This document shows positions 1-6,385 of a stretch of DNA of 11,298 nt, piece after piece. A model generated the notes under the pieces. It was given only the letters and a program-made list of their open reading frames with translations, did not search any database and was not told the DNA's origin. The stretch is from the NCBI GenBank assembly GCA_023807065.1, contig JAJJLU010001042.1, positions 1 to 11,298 on the forward strand, written 5' to 3'. Within the stretch, counting starts at the first letter, position 1. Each line of letters opens with the position of its first letter. Source of the DNA: Isotricha intestinalis. Taxonomy: Eukaryota > Ciliophora > Litostomatea > Vestibuliferida > Isotrichidae. The translations under genes were made by a program, and so were the position numbers.

Positions 1-147
1 CAATAGAAAATATGAATGATGAAGATTCTTTTGAAGAAGATAATCAAAAAGAAAACAGAATAGAAAAATTAGTAAATTAATCTTGGAAAAGAAGAAGATA
101 TTAAAAATAGAAGAGATTTAAAAATTGATGTACTTGAAAAGAAATAA
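1..147 (+). pseudogene. 3' remnant of an unidentified, frameshifted coding sequence
   Basis: The first 80 bases in frame 3 read as an acidic, protein-like stretch (I-E-N-M-N-D-E-D-S-F-E-E-D-N-Q-K) ending in TAA at 78-80. Directly after it, frame 1 is open from 76 to the TAA at 145-147 and reads as another charged stretch (G-K-E-E-D-I-K-N-R-R-D-L-K-I-D-V). A one-base shift near position 75-80 would join the two, so this looks like the C-terminal end of a gene entering from the left that has taken a frameshift, or a short functional tail ending at 80. No family can be recognised from so little. The AT-rich composition makes chance possible. Confidence 0.35.
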
Positions 148-352
148 ATTAAGGGGAAATTATTTTAAAAAATATTTTACAAAAGAACAATAATTAAATT
201 TTATAAATTAAAATATTTATAACATTTGATTTAAATGTTATTGAATAATTTTTATATTGAAATCATTATTAATTATGTAATTATGAATGAATATAAAAAT
301 AAAACTCAAGATAATTATTTTTATTTTATATTAAACTTTTTTTTCTAAATCA
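148..352. other. AT-rich spacer without a recognisable gene
   Basis: About 205 bases of nearly pure A/T with frequent stops in all frames under the standard code. I see no RNA gene, repeat or motif here. It ends at the left breakpoint of the tandem duplication, where the three bases ATA at 353-355 are shared with the junction at 2635-2637. Confidence 0.6.
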
Positions 353-482
353 ATAAGAAAAATAAATATAAAATTTCATAATTGAATAATAATTTAATTA
401 ATTATCACTTGTTCATAATAAACTTTATAAAAAATAAAGCATTCACACAGAAAAAAATAATTGAAGGTACTTTGATAATTAT

Positions 483-845
483 ATGAATAATAAAAGTGAA
501 TTTGATATATTTCAAAGTAAAGAAAAGATAGTTCATATTTCAAATGATAGTTTTTCTATAATTTTTATGAATGATAATAAAAATACATTAAGTTTATTTT
601 AAGATTATAATAATAATATTGGATTAGAAGAAAATAATTATATTTTAAGTAATATTAAAAATTTTCTTTTAAATGAAATTGAAAACAATAATTAAAGATT
701 TAAATATAATTATTGTATAAATTATTGTGAATATAAAAATTATGATAGAAAACTTTTAAAACTTTAAAACAAAAATAAATCTCAAGAAAAAAATATAACC
801 TAAACATAGAAGTAATACTATAAATTTACTTAAAAATATATTTGA
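483..845 (+). pseudogene. Decayed ORF in copy 1 (7 in-frame TAA/TAG, open to TGA)
   Basis: Starting at ATG 483 the frame reads M-N-N-K-S-E-F-D-I-F-Q-S-K-E-K-I and is open in the standard code for 39 codons, to TAA at 600. The same frame continues to TGA at 843-845 (120 codons) interrupted only by TAA at 600, 693, 765, 801, 813 and 831 and TAG at 807. The paralogous stretch in copy 2 keeps the net frame: its extra bases sum to 33. I see no recognisable domain; the product would be Asn/Lys-rich. It is either a pseudogene whose CAA codons became TAA, or a relic of a gene from a lineage with TAA/TAG as Gln. The stop density is close to what base composition alone predicts, so a chance frame is not excluded. 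Confidence 0.4.
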
Positions 846-1278
846 ATCAAAAAAAAAATTAGTTATATAAAATTCCTATTTCTCTTATCAAATAATATGA
901 AAAAAATTTTAAAAATAAAATGCACAGTTATTAACTGGATTAAAATTGTGTGATGTATATATTAAATATATAATAATTATTATTTAAATAAAAAGTTTAT
1001 GATTTCATTATAATTTAATAAACAATAAGTTGGAACAAATTTAAATATTTTTATATAAAAATTTTTTGTTTAAAGATTTAAGATTATATTTAAAATAATT
1101 ATATGAATTCTGTAAATTTCTATAATTAAATGATTCTAAATCTTGATTCATTGTTTTTTTTATTATGACTTTTTATATTTAATGTGCATTAATTAAAAAC
1201 AATAAAATTAATTTATTAATTTCTGATTAATATTTATAAAAAAATGTCAATATTTTAGAAATAAAAAAATTGTTGTTT
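846..1278. other. Diverged AT-rich spacer of the duplication
   Basis: No gene is seen. This stretch aligns with 3158-3565 of copy 2 with numerous small indels in A and T runs plus scattered substitutions; for example, copy 1 has about 25 extra bases around 870-900. From 1205 onward the two copies suddenly become identical. The part next to 1279 presumably holds the 3' untranslated region of the minus-strand RING gene. Confidence 0.6.
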
Positions 1279-1995
1279 TTAACCATTTAAATTAACATCT
1301 ACAACATGCTTATCAATTGGACACACATTTTTCTTTTTTAGCCATAAAGTAATGCAATATTTATGAAATATATGTAAGCAATTTAATCTTTTAATTAAAT
1401 CACCTTTTTTAAAATTATTTAGACAAATAGAACAAAATTTGGATTCATAATTAATATTATTTTGAACAATTTCCTCTGGTATTTTATTAATTTCCATTTG
1501 AGTTAATCCATTATTTACTCTATTTGAAATAGGTCTTCTTTGATTATTATTATTTATATTATTAGGATTTTGTATTCGATTATTTATCATTTGATTCTCT
1601 CTATGAAGTAAGATTAAATCTTGTTGTTCATTCTTTAAATTTTGAATATTTCGAAGAAAATTTTCATTTGATTCAATTTGATTTTTAATTAAATTATAAT
1701 AATTTTGAATGCTTTTATCATTTAATTCTTTTTTTAATTCTTCGATTTTTTTATCTCTAAGAGTAATTAATTTATTAAGCAATATTTTTTCTTTTTTCAT
1801 ATTTTCTATTATTTCATCTTTTTTTTTTATTTCTTCTTTTAGTTTCTTATTTTCTTCCGATAAATTAATCTCATTATTCATAAAATTATCTTTGAACAGA
1901 TTGAAGTTTTCTCCCATTTTTTTTGAATTAAAAAAAGGTAAAAAATAATTAACTATTTTATTAAAAAAATGAATCAGAAACTTTTTTATTCTCAA
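1279..1995 (-). CDS. RING-H2 finger protein with coiled coil (copy 1)
   Basis: A 238-residue protein ending in TAA. Residues 188-228 form a RING-H2 domain, the E2-binding module of many ubiquitin ligases: C188-x2-C191-x14-C206-x-H208-x2-H211-x2-C214-x10-C225-x2-D228. The eighth zinc ligand is Asp rather than Cys, as also seen in Rbx1-type RINGs. The short helix before the finger (M-E-I-N-K-I-P-E-E-I) matches what normally precedes RING-H2 domains. Residues about 45-135 are strongly predicted coiled coil (K/E/L/I-rich), followed by an Asn-rich linker (142-152). The N-terminus (6-22) is hydrophobic and could be a membrane anchor; if Met27 is the true start this is lost. Likely role: E3 ubiquitin ligase, substrate unknown. 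The gene is divergent from the truncated ORC5 fragment, and its protein is identical to the copy at 3566-4282. Confidence 0.85.
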   Translation of the reverse strand: MRIKKFLIHFFNKIVNYFLPFFNSKKMGENFNLFKDNFMNNEINLSEENKKLKEEIKKKDEIIENMKKEKILLNKLITLRDKKIEELKKELNDKSIQNYYNLIKNQIESNENFLRNIQNLKNEQQDLILLHRENQMINNRIQNPNNINNNNQRRPISNRVNNGLTQMEINKIPEEIVQNNINYESKFCSICLNNFKKGDLIKRLNCLHIFHKYCITLWLKKKNVCPIDKHVVDVNLNG

Positions 1996-2498
1996 AAGAA
2001 ATTTTATTAAATAATTTTATATTGAATAATAAAGTGAATTCAAATATTCATAAAGAAATTTTCTAATTTTAAAACTTTTATTGTATTACATTTATATTAT
2101 TAATTTATTTGATTGTATCTTACTTTTTTAAATTTATATATAATTTTAAGAAAATATTTTGAATTTAAGAAATTATTGATTTTATTTCATTTTAATCTTT
2201 TACTTAATTATTTATTGTTATTACTTAAACAACTTCATGGCATATACCATTTATTAAAAAAGAATACTTTGGAAGATAGAACATGATTTTATCAAATTAT
2301 AAGTTAGATTCAATTAATTATATGAATTATTATGAATGGAAATTTATTGTGAACTGATTTTGTTAATTTTAAAATAATAAATTTTTTAAACATTTAAATA
2401 ATTCTTTATTTTTAATCATTTAACAATAATTTCTAAATATTATTCTATAATAATATTATACATTATTTTTTTGCGCAAAAAATATTTTTAAATTAAAA
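1996..2498. promoter_or_regulatory. Divergent intergenic promoter region, copy 1
   Basis: A 503-base spacer between the minus-strand RING gene and the plus-strand ORC5 fragment, so it should hold both promoters. It is base-for-base the same as 4283-4785 by eye. Apart from a GCGC-centred palindrome near the ORC5 end I see no defined element and no convincing ORF. Confidence 0.6.
2467..2482. promoter_or_regulatory. GCGC-centred palindrome upstream of ORC5 fragment
   Basis: Six T, GCGC, six A: a perfect 16-base palindrome ending 16 bases before the ATG at 2499. In this AT-rich spacer it is the only GC cluster. It resembles E2F/DP half-sites (TTT-S-S-CGC) but is not an exact match. This is the copy belonging to the truncated gene. 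Confidence 0.4.
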
Positions 2499-2663
2499 AT
2501 GGAAAATTTTGAAAAAAAAATATTTAATTTAGTAAAAAGTGAATTTAATTTAAATGTATATGGTTCAAATGGATGTGGTAAATCAACAACATTAACAAAA
2601 ATTTTTGAAAAAAAAAGGTTATTATCAACAAACCATAAGAAAAATAAATATAAAATTTCATAA
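2499..2663 (+). pseudogene. Truncated ORC5: promoter and P-loop only
   Basis: The first 46 codons are identical to the complete ORC5 at 4786, including the Walker A motif G-S-N-G-C-G-K-S-T at residues 22-30. After His46 the sequence jumps at ATA 2635-2637 into the left part of duplication copy 2, giving eight unrelated codons (K-K-N-K-Y-K-I-S) and a TAA at 2661-2663. The 54-residue product lacks Walker B, sensor 1 and the whole C-terminal winged-helix region, so it cannot act as ORC5. Its promoter is intact, so it may be transcribed. Confidence 0.92.
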
Positions 2664-2708
2664 TTGAATAATAATTTAATTAATTATCACTTGTTCATAA
2701 TAAACTTT

Positions 2709-3157
2709 ATGGAAAATAATAAAAAAGAAAGCATTTACACAGAAAAAAATAATTGAAAGATCTTTGATTATTATATGAATTTGATATATTTTAAAGTAAA
2801 GAAAAGATAGTTCATATTTCAAATGATGGTTTTTCTATAATTTTTATGAATGATAATATAAATTCATTAAGTTTATTTTAAGATGATAATAATAATTTTG
2901 AATTAGAAGAAAATAATTATATTTTAAGTAATATTAAAAATTTTCTTTTAAATCCAGAAACTGAAATTGAAAACAATAATTAAAATTTAAATAAAACAAA
3001 AACAAAAGAAGAATTCAATAATTATTATATAAATTATTGTGAACATAAAAATTATGATAGCAAACTTTTAAAACTTTAAAACAAAAATAAATCACCAGAA
3101 AAAAATATAACCTAAACATAGAAGTGATATAATAAATTTACTTAAAAATATATTTGA
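2709..3157 (+). pseudogene. Decayed ORF in copy 2, start region broken
   Basis: An ATG at 2709 opens a 15-codon frame (M-E-N-N-K-K-E-S-I-Y-T-E-K-N-N) ending in TGA at 2754. The stretch matching the copy 1 frame runs from 2777 and is free of TGA until 3125, again with several TAA and one TAG. Relative to copy 1 it lacks 13 bases around the start, so the ATG used in copy 1 is out of frame. It carries 9 extra bases (codons Pro-Glu-Thr) and later a net 24 extra bases, both preserving frame. Codon 11 of copy 1 (CAA) is TAA here (2792). TGA at 3125 replaces TAA of copy 1. Most substitutions are at codon positions 1 and 2, which argues against strong current protein constraint. Confidence 0.4.
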
Positions 3158-3565
3158 ATCAAAAAAAAATTAGTTAAATAAAATTTTTAAAAATAAAATG
3201 CACAGTTATTAACAGGATTAAAATTGAGTGATGTAACATTAAATATATAATAATTATTATATAAATAAAAAGTTTAGATTTCATTTTAATTTAATAAACA
3301 AAAAGTTGGAACAAATTTAAAATATTTTTATATAAAATTTTTACGAATTTTTTGTTTAAATATTTAAGATTATATTTAAAATAATTATATGAATTCTGTA
3401 AATTTTTTTAATTAAATGTTTCCAAATCTTGATTCATTGTTTTTTTTTATTATGACATTTTATATTTAATGCATTAATTAAAAACTATTATAAATTAATT
3501 TATTAATTTCTGATTAATATTTATAAAAAAATGTCAATATTTTAGAAATAAAAAAATTGTTGTTT
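3158..3565. other. Diverged AT-rich spacer, copy 2
   Basis: Counterpart of 846-1278 with small indels and substitutions up to about 3491, then identical to copy 1. No gene or structured RNA is recognised. It should include the 3' end region of the minus-strand RING gene. Confidence 0.6.
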
Positions 3566-4282
3566 TTAACCATTTAAATTAACATCTACAACATGCTTAT
3601 CAATTGGACACACATTTTTCTTTTTTAGCCATAAAGTAATGCAATATTTATGAAATATATGTAAGCAATTTAATCTTTTAATTAAATCACCTTTTTTAAA
3701 ATTATTTAGACAAATAGAACAAAATTTGGATTCATAATTAATATTATTTTGAACAATTTCCTCTGGTATTTTATTAATTTCCATTTGAGTTAATCCATTA
3801 TTTACTCTATTTGAAATAGGTCTTCTTTGATTATTATTATTTATATTATTAGGATTTTGTATTCGATTATTTATCATTTGATTCTCTCTATGAAGTAAGA
3901 TTAAATCTTGTTGTTCATTCTTTAAATTTTGAATATTTCGAAGAAAATTTTCATTTGATTCAATTTGATTTTTAATTAAATTATAATAATTTTGAATGCT
4001 TTTATCATTTAATTCTTTTTTTAATTCTTCGATTTTTTTATCTCTAAGAGTAATTAATTTATTAAGCAATATTTTTTCTTTTTTCATATTTTCTATTATT
4101 TCATCTTTTTTTTTTATTTCTTCTTTTAGTTTCTTATTTTCTTCCGATAAATTAATCTCATTATTCATAAAATTATCTTTGAACAGATTGAAGTTTTCTC
4201 CCATTTTTTTTGAATTAAAAAAAGGTAAAAAATAATTAACTATTTTATTAAAAAAATGAATCAGAAACTTTTTTATTCTCAA
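3566..4282 (-). CDS. RING-H2 finger protein with coiled coil (copy 2)
   Basis: The same 238-residue protein as at 1279-1995, with identical amino acids and, as far as I can see, identical DNA. It has a possible N-terminal hydrophobic anchor at 6-22, a coiled coil at about 45-135, and RING-H2 at 188-228 with Asp as the last ligand. It is probably an E3 ubiquitin ligase. This copy sits head-to-head with the complete ORC5 gene, sharing a 503-base spacer. The identity of both genes and of their non-coding flank means the copies are very young, are kept alike by gene conversion, or were duplicated by the assembly. Confidence 0.85.
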   Translation of the reverse strand: MRIKKFLIHFFNKIVNYFLPFFNSKKMGENFNLFKDNFMNNEINLSEENKKLKEEIKKKDEIIENMKKEKILLNKLITLRDKKIEELKKELNDKSIQNYYNLIKNQIESNENFLRNIQNLKNEQQDLILLHRENQMINNRIQNPNNINNNNQRRPISNRVNNGLTQMEINKIPEEIVQNNINYESKFCSICLNNFKKGDLIKRLNCLHIFHKYCITLWLKKKNVCPIDKHVVDVNLNG

Positions 4283-4785
4283 AAGAAATTTTATTAAATA
4301 ATTTTATATTGAATAATAAAGTGAATTCAAATATTCATAAAGAAATTTTCTAATTTTAAAACTTTTATTGTATTACATTTATATTATTAATTTATTTGAT
4401 TGTATCTTACTTTTTTAAATTTATATATAATTTTAAGAAAATATTTTGAATTTAAGAAATTATTGATTTTATTTCATTTTAATCTTTTACTTAATTATTT
4501 ATTGTTATTACTTAAACAACTTCATGGCATATACCATTTATTAAAAAAGAATACTTTGGAAGATAGAACATGATTTTATCAAATTATAAGTTAGATTCAA
4601 TTAATTATATGAATTATTATGAATGGAAATTTATTGTGAACTGATTTTGTTAATTTTAAAATAATAAATTTTTTAAACATTTAAATAATTCTTTATTTTT
4701 AATCATTTAACAATAATTTCTAAATATTATTCTATAATAATATTATACATTATTTTTTTGCGCAAAAAATATTTTTAAATTAAAA
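4283..4785. promoter_or_regulatory. Divergent promoter region between RING gene and ORC5
   Basis: A 503-base AT-rich spacer between two genes read outward, identical to 1996-2498. It must carry the start signals of both genes. The one visible candidate element is the palindrome at 4754-4769. No other gene is recognisable in it. Confidence 0.6.
4754..4769. promoter_or_regulatory. GCGC-centred palindrome upstream of ORC5
   Basis: A perfect 16-base palindrome (T6-GCGC-A6) whose end lies 16 bases before the ORC5 ATG, so it is in the core promoter or the 5' untranslated region. It is similar to, but not identical with, E2F-type sites, which control ORC genes in animals and plants. The link is inference from the shape of the motif and the gene it precedes. 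Confidence 0.45.
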
Positions 4786-6150
4786 ATGGAAAATTTTGAA
4801 AAAAAAATATTTAATTTAGTAAAAAGTGAATTTAATTTAAATGTATATGGTTCAAATGGATGTGGTAAATCAACAACATTAACAAAAATTTTTGAAAAAA
4901 AAAGGTTATTATCAACAAACCATATTTATTTAAAATTACATAATTTTATAAATATTAAAGAATTTTTCATTATAATTCAAGAACATATTCAAACTTGGAT
5001 AAAACAAATTTCAGTTAATGGAAAAAATGTTAAAATTGAAAAATGGAATGATTTTTATGAATTTATGGATTATTTTAAAGAAATAAAATTTTCTTTTTAC
5101 TTGATTATTGATGAAATTTTAGATATTGAAAGTATTTTATTTTTTAAAAAATATATTTCAAAATTACTTACAATTAATAGGACAAATCCTAATTTTAAAA
5201 TAATTTTTATTAGTAATTTTGACATGACAAAAAGTGAATTAAGTAATTATATTGATTTTAGCAATATTTTCTCAATCCCCTTTCCTAGTTTAACTAAAGA
5301 AGAAATTAGAAAAATAATTGATGATAATTTATATAATCCTACATATAATTCAAAAAATTATTCTTTGATTGTTGAAGATTGTATTCAAAATTTTGATTAT
5401 GCTTTTGTGAATTTAAATGAATATATTTATAATATAAAAAAAAATTTAGAAACTTTTAAAAATTATATTAACATTACAAATGAATTTAATAAATTAAGAA
5501 TAGAAGATAATAAAGAGGAAAAAAAGGAAGAAAATAATAATAATATAAACAATAAAAGAGATTTAAATTATAAATTAAAAAATTGTATAAAAGAAGAAAT
5601 AAATTATGCTCCAATACATTTACTTAAATTAAGTTCAATATGTGATAAAAAAAATAATAATTCATCAAATACAGAAAATGCTTTATTAGAAACAGGAAAA
5701 AATTTAACAGAATCTTTATCAATAAGTCAAAAAGTTTTATTATTATCTTCATTTTTAGCAAATGAAATATCAACAAATTCAGATTATAATATTTTTTTAA
5801 ATTATAAAGAAGGGAAATCAAAAAGAAAAAAAATGAATTTAGGAAAGGGATTTTCTTTAAAAGCAAAAGCAAATCATCCTTTTAATTATCATAGATTAGT
5901 TTCTATTTATCAAAGTTTAAATAGTATTATTTTTTATGGAAAAAAAATGGATTTTGAAATGGATTTAGAATTATCAAGTGATATTGGAACTTTAGCTAAT
6001 TTAAATTTAATTAGACCTTTAAGAAGCGCTGATATGAATTATATGAATAGAAAATTTTTAGCTGGGATTGGAATAGATTTTGCACAAAAAATTGCCGATG
6101 ATTTTGGTTTACATTTAGAAGATTTTATTAAATATGAAAAAAATTTTTAG
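4786..6150 (+). CDS. ORC5: Origin recognition complex subunit 5
   Basis: A 454-residue protein close to the usual ORC5 length, ending in TAG. ORC5 is an AAA+ subunit of the nuclear complex that marks replication origins and loads MCM helicases with Cdc6 and Cdt1. The N-terminal AAA+ domain shows Walker A at 22-30 (G-S-N-G-C-G-K-S-T), Walker B at 104-110 (F-Y-L-I-I-D-E) and a sensor 1-like strand at 139-144 ending in Asn144. A charged Asn/Glu/Lys insert follows at about 240-260. The C-terminal half carries the family's typical segments: S-Q-K-V-L-L-L-S-S-F-L-A-N at 314-326, H-P-F-N-Y-H-R-L at 364-371, and the winged-helix end with D-I-G-T-L-A-N-L-N-L-I-R at 399-410 and the closing F-A-Q-K-I-A-D-D-F at 432-440. 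The gene is divergent from the RING gene and convergent with the transporter. Codons 1-46 also exist in the truncated upstream copy. Confidence 0.93.
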   Translation: MENFEKKIFNLVKSEFNLNVYGSNGCGKSTTLTKIFEKKRLLSTNHIYLKLHNFINIKEFFIIIQEHIQTWIKQISVNGKNVKIEKWNDFYEFMDYFKEIKFSFYLIIDEILDIESILFFKKYISKLLTINRTNPNFKIIFISNFDMTKSELSNYIDFSNIFSIPFPSLTKEEIRKIIDDNLYNPTYNSKNYSLIVEDCIQNFDYAFVNLNEYIYNIKKNLETFKNYINITNEFNKLRIEDNKEEKKEENNNNINNKRDLNYKLKNCIKEEINYAPIHLLKLSSICDKKNNNSSNTENALLETGKNLTESLSISQKVLLLSSFLANEISTNSDYNIFLNYKEGKSKRKKMNLGKGFSLKAKANHPFNYHRLVSIYQSLNSIIFYGKKMDFEMDLELSSDIGTLANLNLIRPLRSADMNYMNRKFLAGIGIDFAQKIADDFGLHLEDFIKYEKNF

Positions 6151-6385
6151 TTTTTCGAAATTAACTTTAATAATATCATAATCAATATTTGTAATCAAAA
6201 TGAAACAGTCAAATTATCAAAATTAAAATAAATCAATTAAAAAAACCTAATATCTTCTTTTTTATAATATTCAATTTAATATAATATTAAACAATACTAT
6301 TTAAATATAAAAAAAATATAAACAAAAAAGCTCCTAAAACTAAATATTTCAAAAAAAGAAAATAGAAAAAAAGAAAAACAAATTT
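6151..6385. other. Convergent 3' spacer between ORC5 and the transporter gene
   Basis: A 235-base AT-rich stretch between two stop codons that face each other, so it must hold both 3' ends. AATAAA occurs at about 6227-6232, but such hexamers are expected by chance in this composition. No gene is seen. Confidence 0.5.

Larger units (their letters stand above)
353..2637 (+). repeat. Tandem duplication, copy 1
   Basis: Left copy of a direct repeat. It carries a decayed ORF, the RING-H2 gene, the divergent promoter and the first 46 codons of ORC5, then stops inside ORC5. Its right 1,433 bases (1205-2637) match 3492-4924 with no difference I can find, at an offset of 2287. Its left ~0.85 kb aligns with 2635-3491 but with many substitutions and indels (offset drifting from 2282 to 2287). 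The junction with copy 2 falls in ATA at 2635-2637. The same three bases lie at 353-355 and at 4922-4924, which fits a microhomology-mediated duplication. Confidence 0.95.
2635..4924 (+). repeat. Tandem duplication, copy 2
   Basis: Right copy of the direct repeat. It starts at the junction inside the truncated ORC5 and ends inside the complete ORC5 at codon 46/47, after which sequence is single copy. Content and order match copy 1. The left part (2635-3491) has diverged from copy 1; the right part (3492-4924) appears identical. The net length difference between copies is 5 bases. Confidence 0.95.

Noticed and set aside
16..486. Long frame 1 reading if TAA/TAG are taken as Gln
   Set aside because: Much of it is A/T noise translated as Ile/Lys/Asn/Tyr/Phe. 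The only support is absence of TGA, which is expected fairly often by chance here.
1709..1948. Plus-strand frame opposite the RING gene (also 3996-4235)
   Set aside because: It is the antisense of the coiled-coil region, Ser/Phe-rich by composition, with no domain and no independent support.
353..4924. Transposon or insertion sequence as the cause of the repeat
   Set aside because: There are no terminal inverted repeats, target-site duplication or transposase. The unit carries ordinary genes and its junction cuts ORC5 at a 3-base microhomology.
5624..5872. Minus-strand frame inside ORC5
   Set aside because: It is a low-complexity Leu/Ile/Phe antisense shadow of conserved ORC5 coding sequence.
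6227..6232. AATAAA as a polyadenylation signal of ORC5
   Set aside because: The hexamer is common by composition, and nothing else supports this one.
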